From Phocaeicola oris (GTDB lineage Bacteria; Bacteroidota; Bacteroidia; Bacteroidales; Bacteroidaceae), in contig NZ_JAJLQX010000019.1 in NCBI RefSeq assembly GCF_021295095.1, positions 1 to 64,000 on the forward strand: DNA of 64,000 bases. Reading direction: 5' to 3'. The notes under the pieces were generated by a model that did no database searches, had not been told where the DNA came from, and saw only the letters and a list, made by a program, of their open reading frames with translations. Both the position numbers and the translations under genes were made by a program. Shown here piece by piece: positions 18,763 to 27,490 of this stretch. Numbering within the stretch: position 1 is the first letter of the stretch; every line of letters begins with the position of its first letter.

Positions 18763-19043
18763 TTTATCAGGTTTTTAGTTAATCTATTTATTTGTCAGTA
18801 CAAATATACAGAAACTTTTTTCAACTGCCAAATGTCACAAAACCACCATGGTTTGCAACGCTTAACCATCAGGCATTCAAATAAATAAAGCTAAAAAGTG
18901 GCAAATGTATTTTATTTTTTATTTCTGTTTTATGAGAAGCTTATTATCCATCTACTTACTGACCATCATTTACTAAAGTGATGCGGACAGACGAACAAAT
19001 TTATCAAGAGTTTTTCTGATTTAATGCGCATAAATTAATCATT
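18763..19043. other. Intergenic segment right of the VapE gene
   Basis: 281 bases without a gene. The central part is the right inverted repeat (18833-18905). The rest is AT-rich and nothing further was recognised; a short ATGCGGACAGACG at about 18979 faintly resembles a unit of the 22-bp repeat family but is too short to call. Confidence 0.5.
18833..18905 (-). repeat. Right inverted repeat of the VapE unit
   Basis: On the minus strand this reads TTTGCCACTTTTTA, then 32 bases, then GTTGCAAACCATGGT and GTGACA, matching the left copy block for block. The intervening 32 bases have diverged, which suggests the blocks are under constraint (binding or end-recognition sites) or the repeat is old. 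Confidence 0.75.
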
Positions 19044-20081
19044 TTATGCCCAACACTTTACAAAAACTTCTGCTAAATTTAACGGACAATAGCGAAACAT
19101 TTTATACAATATTCTATAATACATTAAATACTTTGAGTGTTCAAATGCTGCATTTGCTGTTCTGTATTCAAGATTTAGGCCACCTATTGATTTTAAATGA
19201 TTATAATACTTATAATATAATTTTTTCTGCTTATCTTTCTCATCTTCTTTAAAAGGATATTGCAACACAATAGAAATCCAAATTCTTGTAAATACAATTT
19301 CCATCTGATGCTTTAAGTCTGTGAAATCATAGTCTAATACATCTAACATTTGACTCCGAATTTGATAATATCCATGACTTAATCTTAATTTTTCTTCTAC
19401 AGATTTTGGATGACTATGAGACCCTTGACGCATAATGTACTTCATTAACGGTCGATCGACATAGATACTTTCAGATTTCCATGTTCCTGGCATTAACATC
19501 TGAAGATTTTGACCAAAATCAGATTTTAGAATAGATTTATCTTTATAATACGATTGCAATGCTGAAGTTCTCACCATAAATGTTCCTGGAAAATTATTAG
19601 CTTTACCTAATACCAAATCTTCAAACATATTTTTAGAATACTTCTCTTCATCGTTTACCACTATCAAATCTTTTCCATCAAGATTACTCTCAAAAACCTT
19701 ATATCCATTCGTTCTTGAACAATTGCATTGAGGATTATCTATTAATATAGTAGCCCGAACTTCAACAGATTGAGGCAAAAGCATATCGTCGGAATCTAAA
19801 TAAGAAACAAATTCTCCCTTAGCTTTTTCCAAACCATTTATTGCAGCATATCCAGGTCCTTGATTAGTTTGTTGGATTATATTAATTTCGTATCCTTTAT
19901 CAGAAAACTTTGGGATATAAGATTTCGCTATCTCCAAGGTATTATCATTTGATCCGTCATCAACCAAAACCAATTCAATATTAGAATAAGTTTGAGATAA
20001 TACTGAACCCAAAGAACGTTTTAAATAATCTTTACTATTATAACATGGCATTATAATGCTAACTAAAGGCAAACTTCCCAT
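19044..20081 (-). CDS. GT2 glycosyltransferase
   Basis: A 345-residue family 2 GT-A enzyme: LPLVSIIMPCYNSKDYLKRS, ELVLVDDGSNDNTLEIA, GPGYAAINGLEKAKGEFVSYLDSDDML (metal-binding DSDD). A long C-terminal part (from about residue 200) is alpha-helical and probably acceptor-binding. Its ATG shares one base with the stop of the upstream GT-D gene (TGATG). The donor is unknown. Confidence 0.9.
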   Translation of the reverse strand: MGSLPLVSIIMPCYNSKDYLKRSLGSVLSQTYSNIELVLVDDGSNDNTLEIAKSYIPKFSDKGYEINIIQQTNQGPGYAAINGLEKAKGEFVSYLDSDDMLLPQSVEVRATILIDNPQCNCSRTNGYKVFESNLDGKDLIVVNDEEKYSKNMFEDLVLGKANNFPGTFMVRTSALQSYYKDKSILKSDFGQNLQMLMPGTWKSESIYVDRPLMKYIMRQGSHSHPKSVEEKLRLSHGYYQIRSQMLDVLDYDFTDLKHQMEIVFTRIWISIVLQYPFKEDEKDKQKKLYYKYYNHLKSIGGLNLEYRTANAAFEHSKYLMYYRILYKMFRYCPLNLAEVFVKCWA

Positions 20082-20980
20082 CAGACACCAATTTTATACA
20101 TTATTTCTTTCAAATATTTCTCGTCTAATTCTTCTCCGATATTATGACCTCCACCAGCTTCATTAACATACTTATTATGGACAGGTACTTTTGACTCAAC
20201 TTTACTTAAATACCATTCGTATTCAATGTCCAAATGACCAATATCAATTGCCCAATAACCTAATTTTCCTAATTCATAAGCTAAAACTGTAGCTGTAGGC
20301 CCGACTGCTAACAATATAAGATAATTCTTTGAGAATTTTTGAGCAGTTTTTAATAATTGATCATAATAATCAAAAGCATTTTCATTGGGACATAATATTC
20401 GTTGTATGCTTTTAGCATTATTAAACAAATCATTACCAACACCCAATCTGGTTTTCTCGCCTTCAATTATAAGCAAATCCTTTGAATTCCAAATCTGTTT
20501 CCAAAGTATAAAACATTTATCAGCAATAGATTTGTCTTTATAAGGCATATAACATCTACTAATAAACGAATCATAATATGTCTTTGAAAGATCTAACTGA
20601 GAAAGATTTTTTTTTCTATTAAGAATATTATAATTTCTCCAATATTGCTGTTCATCCTCCTTATACTTTGAAAGACTCTTAAACATTGGCTGAATACATA
20701 TTATGATAGATGAATTTTTAGATTTTAAAATTTTAGACAAATTCTTAGATAATCTGACATCTACATGCTGGAAAGCGGTTTTAATCCCAAACATAAGCTT
20801 AAATTCACCATCTCCGTATCTAACTACTGAACACTTATGGTCTCTTATATATTCCAATGTTTCTATTATTCCTTTAACTTTAGGAGATTGATGCAAATAC
20901 GGATACAATTTATCATTTTCTTCTAAAATCCAGTTGTAAATATTCAAAAGAAACTTTTTAATAAAATTCATACTATCCAA
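20081..20980 (-). CDS. GT-D fold (DUF1792) glycosyltransferase
   Basis: A 299-residue protein with the GT-D family core: SVVRYGDGEFKLMFG near residue 50 (RYGDGE is the usual signature), a conserved TRLGVGNDLFNNAKSIQRILCP middle section, and LLAVGPTATVLAYELGKLGYWAIDIGHLD near the C-terminus. GT-D enzymes such as streptococcal DUF1792 proteins add hexoses to glycans with a metal-dependent DxE site. ATG at 20980 is used; an alternative lies at 20971. AT-rich composition as in its neighbours. Confidence 0.87.
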   Translation of the reverse strand: MDSMNFIKKFLLNIYNWILEENDKLYPYLHQSPKVKGIIETLEYIRDHKCSVVRYGDGEFKLMFGIKTAFQHVDVRLSKNLSKILKSKNSSIIICIQPMFKSLSKYKEDEQQYWRNYNILNRKKNLSQLDLSKTYYDSFISRCYMPYKDKSIADKCFILWKQIWNSKDLLIIEGEKTRLGVGNDLFNNAKSIQRILCPNENAFDYYDQLLKTAQKFSKNYLILLAVGPTATVLAYELGKLGYWAIDIGHLDIEYEWYLSKVESKVPVHNKYVNEAGGGHNIGEELDEKYLKEIMYKIGV

Positions 20981-20981
20981 T

Positions 20982-22166
20982 TTAGTGAAATAATAAATAT
21001 ATAAATCTTTTAATAGTATATATAAAACTTTGAGATGACTTTATTTCAATAGGTTGATTAGGAACATATTGGTTGATTAAACGGTCAAAATCTTCTGTTC
21101 TATAATTCGCCAGAAATTCCTGACTTCGAGAATTTATTTTAGCAGAAATTGAAACGTTTTCATTAAAGACATATGCTACGCCTTTATCTATTAATGATAC
21201 ATCATTAAGCTGGTCTTTTATGATATTAAATATTTTCGCACCTTTTTCGGTGTTTACAGAAACCACAGAAACGCCAATATTATCTTTCTTATATTTTCTT
21301 AATTCACTACTCCCCCAAAAATCACTCAATGTAAAATCACTACCAGATTGAAAATCTTTAAATTTACATTTGGTACATGATGATCGAATATAAAGATTAT
21401 TTATATACCCTTTCATATAAGAATTGTCAGCACTCGGCATAGATAAATCTTCTCCATTTTCAAATTTGAAAACAACAGAGGAGTTTCTCCATCCATTTTT
21501 CTTATCACGGAACGTAACAAAAATGACTTTTGAATTATATTTCTTTTCCAATGTTTTAATATACCACTGATAGACACCTGTACAAGGAACCCCATGACAA
21601 ACGACATCAACGCATATTAAATTTATGTATTCTTGATGATGTAGGAAAGATTTCAACCCTGCTATTTGACAAGGTGTTCCACTAAACAATACAATTATAT
21701 TTGAGAGAAGAAGCTTTTTTATTTCTTTAAAAGTATTTTCTATATTGCTATGAATATATTTTGCTCCCCTTAATAATGCTAAATCTTCTTCATTATCAAT
21801 GATGACATGGTGGACATTATAATAATCATTAGAGAAAGCCGCACCTACAACATATCCTTTATGTTCAATTACACATTTAGCAATAGCGGAAAAGATTCCA
21901 CCAGAAGAGCTTATCTTCCTGATTTCATCATTTTTATTTTTACAAGCATAAATTTTATTATTCAATTTAAAAGAATTATTGTGAAGTACAGGGCATACAA
22001 TTTCACAAGCACCACAATCAATGCAATTCTCTTTGTTTTTATATGGATAATAAGACCCATGCTCATCAAGTTTAAATGAAATACAATTTCTTGGACAAAT
22101 ATTTACACAAGCATTGCATCCGCAACAGTCTTCTTTACTAACAAGGTTCAAATATTCTTCTATCAT
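20982..22166 (-). CDS. FrhB-like iron-sulfur protein (coenzyme F420 hydrogenase/dehydrogenase beta subunit family)
   Basis: A 394-residue protein with two N-terminal 4Fe-4S motifs: Cys14, 17, 20, 24 and Cys48, 51, 54, 58, each ending in CP. The FrhB N- and C-terminal domains follow (SSGGIFSAIAK, LFSGTPCQIAGLKSFL, DVVCHGVPC, and CTKCKFKDFQSGSDFTLSDFWG). In polysaccharide loci this family commonly sits beside a pyruvyl transferase; a redox role in sugar modification is suspected but undefined. No F420 pathway is implied. The upstream gene's stop overlaps its ATG (ATGA). Confidence 0.85.
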   Translation of the reverse strand: MIEEYLNLVSKEDCCGCNACVNICPRNCISFKLDEHGSYYPYKNKENCIDCGACEIVCPVLHNNSFKLNNKIYACKNKNDEIRKISSSGGIFSAIAKCVIEHKGYVVGAAFSNDYYNVHHVIIDNEEDLALLRGAKYIHSNIENTFKEIKKLLLSNIIVLFSGTPCQIAGLKSFLHHQEYINLICVDVVCHGVPCTGVYQWYIKTLEKKYNSKVIFVTFRDKKNGWRNSSVVFKFENGEDLSMPSADNSYMKGYINNLYIRSSCTKCKFKDFQSGSDFTLSDFWGSSELRKYKKDNIGVSVVSVNTEKGAKIFNIIKDQLNDVSLIDKGVAYVFNENVSISAKINSRSQEFLANYRTEDFDRLINQYVPNQPIEIKSSQSFIYTIKRFIYLLFH

Positions 22167-23332
22167 AACATGTCATAAAGAATTTCACCATCCACATTGG
22201 CTTTTTCAATATATTGCGGCATAAAATCTATCAAATGAGTACGTATTTCTGTTTCGTGACATACCAGCCACTGAAAACTCTCAACCAATTCTTTTTCATC
22301 AGACAGTGTTTGAACAGGCAACACATAACGATCATAAGTTCCAAAGATGTCTTTTGCGATACCTTTTGCTTTGACAGAATAACCCACAACTAAAGTTGGA
22401 ACACAGGAAGAATAAGCTGCAATAGAAGCATGGGTACGAGCGGCGATCATAAATCGACATTTCGATATTAATCCTTTAAGTTCTGAAGCAGAAGCGTCTC
22501 CAATTAAGGAAACTCTTTGATTATTTTTAAATTCATTACAAAGTAACTGTAATGGAATACAATCATTGCTATGAGACCAAACAACATGAGGAATTAATGC
22601 TACATTCATTGAAGTATTTTCAAGAATATATTCAATTAAATGTACAAAATTCTTTATAGTAATTCCTTTCTTCCCTTCACATTTTAAAATATATGGACTT
22701 AAATTAATACCCACAGTATTTTCTTTAATTAAATTGTGATCGTCTATTTGTTCTTTCTTGAGTAGAAATGCAGGATCTGGATATAAGTAAACATTATTAA
22801 GACCATGACTTTTCATTGCTTCAAATGTCAAACTTTCTCTTGAAATGATATATGTATAATTTTTCATATCATTTAAAATATTTGGATTATCTAATCCTGA
22901 CGGTTCTACAGAACAACCCCACAATATCGTTTTTATGCCATGTTTATTGAAATAATTATTTAAATATGCAAGTTCCTTATTTTCCCCATAGCAATAATTG
23001 TCTCCTCCTATTGATAATGCAAAACTTCGTTCTTTTCTTAATCGTCGTACTAAAGAATTATAACGATATGTATCTAAATAGACAAAATTATGAGTAAATC
23101 TGTATTTTAAATATGAAATATAAAAATCGAAATTCTTAATATTCTGAGATACATTTTTTAAAATACAAATCTTATCAACAGAATAGTGTTGATCCTCATT
23201 AATTTTGGGAGTACATAGAAACAATTTACTATCTGGCAATTTATCCTTTATTATTCCTGCCGTAGTTCTTACAATCGCTTCACAACCATGATTAGCACTT
23301 CCTCCATGCCCAAATAAAAGAATGTTTGCCAT
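22163..23332 (-). CDS. Polysaccharide pyruvyl transferase family protein
   Basis: A 389-residue GT-B-like protein with MANILLFGHGGSANHGCEAIV at the start, SIGGDNYCYG, ILWGCSVEPSG, and the C-terminal SKCRFMIAARTHASIAAYS block with TLVVGYSVKAKGIAKDIFG. The family transfers pyruvate from PEP to sugar hydroxyls as ketals, giving the glycan negative charge. It overlaps the FrhB-like gene by 4 bases, a pairing seen in other polysaccharide loci. The acceptor sugar cannot be read from sequence. Confidence 0.87.
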   Translation of the reverse strand: MANILLFGHGGSANHGCEAIVRTTAGIIKDKLPDSKLFLCTPKINEDQHYSVDKICILKNVSQNIKNFDFYISYLKYRFTHNFVYLDTYRYNSLVRRLRKERSFALSIGGDNYCYGENKELAYLNNYFNKHGIKTILWGCSVEPSGLDNPNILNDMKNYTYIISRESLTFEAMKSHGLNNVYLYPDPAFLLKKEQIDDHNLIKENTVGINLSPYILKCEGKKGITIKNFVHLIEYILENTSMNVALIPHVVWSHSNDCIPLQLLCNEFKNNQRVSLIGDASASELKGLISKCRFMIAARTHASIAAYSSCVPTLVVGYSVKAKGIAKDIFGTYDRYVLPVQTLSDEKELVESFQWLVCHETEIRTHLIDFMPQYIEKANVDGEILYDML

Positions 23333-23335
23333 ATA

Positions 23336-25210
23336 TTATAATTTTTTTAGTTTGGAATAAATAGGATACAGAATCGCTTTTATTTTAAAATATATTTTTT
23401 TCATATTATCAACATATACAGCATACCATCCACGTACTTTAAATTCTTTTCTTTCTTCATTATTAGAAGAAACATATTGCTGTATAGTTTGAGCTATTTT
23501 ATAATATACGTTTTTTTTAAAATGATTAATCGTATCTAAATAAGAATTATTACTATCTATACAAGTATTGACATCTAACAAGAAACAATTATCATCATGT
23601 GATTCTATAAAGTTCTCTAATAATCTATTTAAATGATGATGAAGAACTTCACGCCCCTCATAACCTTTTTTATATTCTCCCTTGTATGGAAGTTCTGCTC
23701 CATTTTGTATAATCAACATTGTTGAAGGAGACAACAAATGTCTAATCTGAGTAAGATTTTTTATCATATCATCATCTGAAATCCTCCCTATAAATTCATA
23801 GTTATCCTTGAAATATTGGTAATAATGTAATATTTCTTCATCAGACAATGTACTTTGATCATGTAAAATTGACATCCAACTATCTTTCTGAGTATAATCA
23901 ATAGTGTATTGATTATAAGGAAGAATAATCAATGGATTCTTTTTATTCCTATACAATCCCAAACCATAGTCTGGAAGAATACTATAAATGACATAATCGT
24001 ATTGTTTACTGAAAATTCTGGAAGAAAAGTATTCCTCATCTATGAAAGGTAATGTATCTATCAACTCTTTCCTCGTAGAAGCATCTATACTATGAGAAAG
24101 TAAGATCTGGCTTGAATGATTTTGAGCTTCTATATATGTCCCTGATTTTATCTTACTAATGTATGAAAATTCCGTGTCAAACAAAGATTGGTCTTTAAAG
24201 AAAGGAACTACTTGGGAAACATCACAAGGCCCCTTAATCAATATTCTATTTCCATTCGTTTGCTTTTCTATAGATAATTTTTCTATAAAATCTATTAATT
24301 GTATCCAATCGGGTTGATAATTCTTTTCTAATTGATTAACCACCTCTCCGGAAACGTCAAGTTTGGGATATTTTAAGAATGAATAGACATATTGTTCGAT
24401 ACCCATTCCAATCGTACGACAAGAAAACAAAAAATGCTCCAGCTTATGTTCTGTTTTTTGCAATGCATAAAACCCGATTATTCCATAATCACAGAATTTA
24501 TCAATGACATGAATATACCCACATTCATAATTAACATCTCTTATTAAACATCCGACTTGAGATTTATCAATACGCTTTTTTGTAAAATTCAACTGGTTCG
24601 TACGGCCTATCAACTCTGTGATTCGATCTATCTGCGGTTCACAATTTTTATTGATCTGCAATTTAATATTACAAGCCCTCAGAAAATCCTCTGCAGAATC
24701 ATAGTCTTTGCTGGAAGCAACTTTTATCTGTAAATCCTGATACTGCTTAAGTCTTTTCATAGATTCATTTAAAGGCAATTTGCTGATTTGCTTCTCAATT
24801 TCATGATAAATACTGTTTATATCAGAACATACAATAGAAGGATCTAAAGAATTGACATATTGGAGATTATAAGGTTCGTCATCCAAAAACAGAACATTTG
24901 CCGGACGTAATCCCATATCTTTAACAATATTTAACACCCTCTTTCCTTTAGGAGTCCAATCTATTGATGGAAATACAAAATAGTCCCATATTTCCATCTC
25001 TTTCAATTTGTTCTCACAAACTTCGAAAGTATTTTTGCTGCATATTGAATTAACAACACCATGCAGAGATAAGTCCTTCACAAGTTTTGCATATTCTGGA
25101 ATTTTATGAATTGGTTCTTCTGAAATGATACCTTTCCAAAAAGTATTATCCAAATCCCAGATTACAAGTTTTATTTTGGTTAAATCTAAATCTTGAGAAT
25201 TAATTAACAT
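23336..25210 (-). CDS. FkbH-like HAD-IIIC protein
   Basis: A 624-residue protein. The N-terminal HAD domain has motif I LVIWDLDNTFWKG (Asp19, Asp21) and ILFLDDEP-type motif IV residues (VLFLDDEPYN); an acetyltransferase-like FkbH region follows (RTNQLNFTKKRI, CRTIGMGIEQYV), and the last 280 residues look SGNH-like (LIIQNGAELPYKG, HHLNRLL). FkbH-type proteins form glyceryl-S-ACP from 1,3-bisphosphoglycerate, but no acyl carrier protein gene is visible here. A glyceryl or glycerol-phosphate type decoration of the glycan is one possibility; it remains an inference. Confidence 0.83.
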   Translation of the reverse strand: MLINSQDLDLTKIKLVIWDLDNTFWKGIISEEPIHKIPEYAKLVKDLSLHGVVNSICSKNTFEVCENKLKEMEIWDYFVFPSIDWTPKGKRVLNIVKDMGLRPANVLFLDDEPYNLQYVNSLDPSIVCSDINSIYHEIEKQISKLPLNESMKRLKQYQDLQIKVASSKDYDSAEDFLRACNIKLQINKNCEPQIDRITELIGRTNQLNFTKKRIDKSQVGCLIRDVNYECGYIHVIDKFCDYGIIGFYALQKTEHKLEHFLFSCRTIGMGIEQYVYSFLKYPKLDVSGEVVNQLEKNYQPDWIQLIDFIEKLSIEKQTNGNRILIKGPCDVSQVVPFFKDQSLFDTEFSYISKIKSGTYIEAQNHSSQILLSHSIDASTRKELIDTLPFIDEEYFSSRIFSKQYDYVIYSILPDYGLGLYRNKKNPLIILPYNQYTIDYTQKDSWMSILHDQSTLSDEEILHYYQYFKDNYEFIGRISDDDMIKNLTQIRHLLSPSTMLIIQNGAELPYKGEYKKGYEGREVLHHHLNRLLENFIESHDDNCFLLDVNTCIDSNNSYLDTINHFKKNVYYKIAQTIQQYVSSNNEERKEFKVRGWYAVYVDNMKKIYFKIKAILYPIYSKLKKL

Positions 25211-25216
25211 ACTTGA

Positions 25217-26398
25217 TCAATTAATAAGACTATCAAAATAAGACAAAATTATTTTAGGACTAAAAGAATGGCATACAGTTTCATAGCCATTTTTTACCAA
25301 AAGTCCACTATGAGGAATTTTATGAATCATTTCTATAATACCACTGGTCATATCAATAACATTCTGCTTTGTTAAAATTCCATTGACACCAGACTTAATA
25401 AAATCTTTAGGCCCAATTGATTCACAAACGACACAAGGAGTTTTTAAAGCCATAGCTTCAAGAATTGTAATACATTGGGATTCAACATGAGACGTATGAA
25501 CCAACATATCAGCAAATTTAATGTAAGGATAGGGATTTATTTTCTTTCCCAATAATATTATTTGATTTTCATAATGATTTTGAGCTATTTTATCTCTTAT
25601 TTCTTGCTCCTTATCACCATCACCAATAATATACCATTTAAATCGATCATATCCTTTTCTTACCAGATTATTGGCTATATCTGGTATATCCTCGATGTGC
25701 TTTTCCCAACACAACCTTCCGACAGTGATGATCTTCAATATGTTACCATTATCGGTATAAGGACTACTATTACCCGCAAAAATATTAATTTTACTTACGT
25801 CAACTATATTTGGTATTACCTTTATATGATCAGCAGGAAAATCAAAATTTCGAATGATTAGATCCCTGCATCCATTAGATACAGAAACGACATAATCCAT
25901 ATTCTTCCAGGAATCATTAATATGCTTTATTTGATCAACATTGTAATTGCATTCGCCATTATGCCACCAACAAACTTTCTTTTTGCTTTTAACTGCATAT
26001 GAAACAATATCGGAACTAAACCCTACTCTATAGGCTACAGCACAGTCATAATAGTCTGCTATATGAAGTAAAGGAAGAAGACTTCTATAAATCTTATAAC
26101 CAAAAAATCTACTAAAATAAAGTATCAAACGAAATACGACATCAGAAAATCTTCTATCTTTAATACAGGAAACTATTGTATGAAATAAAGATCCATAAAT
26201 TTTTGTGGTATCTCTGAATATTACTCGGACGTCAGACGGAAGTTGAGTAATATAATCCCCCGGCCTTTCTAACAAAAGTAAATCAACACCATATTTAGTA
26301 TAATCCAAATTACATAGCAAATCCAATAAAGACTTTTCTATGCCTCCAACATTTAAATGGCCGTTTACAAAAAGAAGTTTTTTCTTAATTTGCTGCAT
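25217..26398 (-). CDS. GT4 glycosyltransferase
   Basis: A 393-residue GT-B enzyme starting MQQIKKKLLFVNGHLNVGGIEKSL. Other GT4 marks are VCWWHNGECNY, ITVGRLCWEKHIEDIP, WYIIGDGDKEQEIR and the E-x7-E segment HTSHVESQCITILEAMALKTP. It overlaps wecB by 14 bases. It resembles the GT4 gene at 16142-17362 throughout, consistent with an old duplication. Confidence 0.9.
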   Translation of the reverse strand: MQQIKKKLLFVNGHLNVGGIEKSLLDLLCNLDYTKYGVDLLLLERPGDYITQLPSDVRVIFRDTTKIYGSLFHTIVSCIKDRRFSDVVFRLILYFSRFFGYKIYRSLLPLLHIADYYDCAVAYRVGFSSDIVSYAVKSKKKVCWWHNGECNYNVDQIKHINDSWKNMDYVVSVSNGCRDLIIRNFDFPADHIKVIPNIVDVSKINIFAGNSSPYTDNGNILKIITVGRLCWEKHIEDIPDIANNLVRKGYDRFKWYIIGDGDKEQEIRDKIAQNHYENQIILLGKKINPYPYIKFADMLVHTSHVESQCITILEAMALKTPCVVCESIGPKDFIKSGVNGILTKQNVIDMTSGIIEMIHKIPHSGLLVKNGYETVCHSFSPKIILSYFDSLIN

Positions 26399-27485
26399 TT
26401 TCTAAAATATCTGCAATCCGCTTACACGCAAATCCATCACCATAAGGATTACTTGCATTACTCATTTTATTATATTCGTCCTTATCCTCAAGCAACAATT
26501 TAAAATTATTATAAATAGTTTCTTCACTGGTCCCTACCAATTTTAGAGTACCCGCTTTAATTCCTTCGGGACGTTCAGTTGTATCCCTCATCACTAATAC
26601 CGGTTTTCCTAAAGATGGAGCTTCCTCTTGAATACCACCAGAATCAGTCAAAATCATATAACTTCGTGCTAAGAAATTATGGAAGTCCAAAACTTCCAAA
26701 GGCTCTATAATATGAATTCTATCATCATCTCCAAAAATTTCTTTAGCAGTTTGCCGGACAATAGGATTCATGTGAATCGGATATATAGCCTTAACATCAA
26801 TATGCTCATCCAAAACTCTTTTAATGGCACGGAACATATGTTTCATCGGTTCTCCAAGATTTTCTCTTCTATGCGCAGTAATCATAATTAAACGACTTTT
26901 CCCTACCCAATCAAATTCTGGATGGTAATAATCTTTTCGTACTGTAGTTTTTAAAGCATCAATAGCTGTATTACCTGTTACATATATTGTATTTTCATCT
27001 TTTCCCTCGCGAATCAGATTTTCCTTGGCGAGTTCAGTAGGAGCAAAATTATACTTGCTGATAATACTAACAGCTTGTCGGTTAAATTCCTCTGGATATG
27101 GTGAATATATATTATAAGTTCTTAATCCGGCTTCAACATGGCCAACTGGTATTTGAAGATAAAAACAAGCCAATGCTGTTACAAAGGTTGTTGAAGTATC
27201 TCCGTGAACTAAAACAATGTCTGGTTCTATTTCATTCAGAACAACTTTTATATTACTAAGAATATTGATAGTTATATCAAATAATATCTGCCCTTGTTTC
27301 ATGATTGATAAATCATAATCGGGAACAACATCAAAAGTATGAAGAACTTGATCCAGCATTTGTCGATGCTGACCAGATACACAAACTATTGTTTTCATAG
27401 TGTTTCTTTGTTTTAGTTCATTAACCAAAGGGCACATTTTTATAGCTTCCGGTCTAGTTCCAAAAACTAACATTACCTTTTTCAT
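26385..27485 (-). CDS. wecB: UDP-N-acetylglucosamine 2-epimerase (non-hydrolysing)
   Basis: Interconverts UDP-GlcNAc and UDP-ManNAc in the cytosol, supplying ManNAc-type residues for the glycan. 366 residues with family motifs VFGTRPEAIKMCPLV, VLVHGDTSTTF, VGHVEAGLRT, ITAHRRENLGEP and LTDSGGIQEEAPSLGKPVLVMRDTTERPE. No UDP-ManNAc dehydrogenase (WecC) is in the window, so the product may be used as ManNAc or oxidised by an enzyme elsewhere. Confidence 0.94.
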   Translation of the reverse strand: MKKVMLVFGTRPEAIKMCPLVNELKQRNTMKTIVCVSGQHRQMLDQVLHTFDVVPDYDLSIMKQGQILFDITINILSNIKVVLNEIEPDIVLVHGDTSTTFVTALACFYLQIPVGHVEAGLRTYNIYSPYPEEFNRQAVSIISKYNFAPTELAKENLIREGKDENTIYVTGNTAIDALKTTVRKDYYHPEFDWVGKSRLIMITAHRRENLGEPMKHMFRAIKRVLDEHIDVKAIYPIHMNPIVRQTAKEIFGDDDRIHIIEPLEVLDFHNFLARSYMILTDSGGIQEEAPSLGKPVLVMRDTTERPEGIKAGTLKLVGTSEETIYNNFKLLLEDKDEYNKMSNASNPYGDGFACKRIADILENAAN

Positions 27486-27490
27486 ATCAT

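Larger units (their letters stand above)
17395..18905 (-). mobile_element. Candidate VapE-carrying element bounded by 73-bp imperfect inverted repeats
   Basis: The segment holds one gene (VapE/VirE-like) between co-linear inverted repeats at 17395-17467 and 18833-18905. By eye 46 of 73 positions match, concentrated in three blocks: the outer TTTGCCACTTyTTA, the middle GTTGCAAACCATGGT, and the inner GTGACA, all at identical offsets. It lies between glycosyltransferase genes and interrupts no reading frame. No target-site duplication and no transposase or integrase were found. It may be a mobilisable or satellite-like unit, or a regulated cassette; this is an inference. Confidence 0.5.

Noticed and set aside
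17395-18905. Classical insertion sequence
   Set aside because: No transposase is encoded and no target duplication was seen; it is listed only as a candidate mobile unit.
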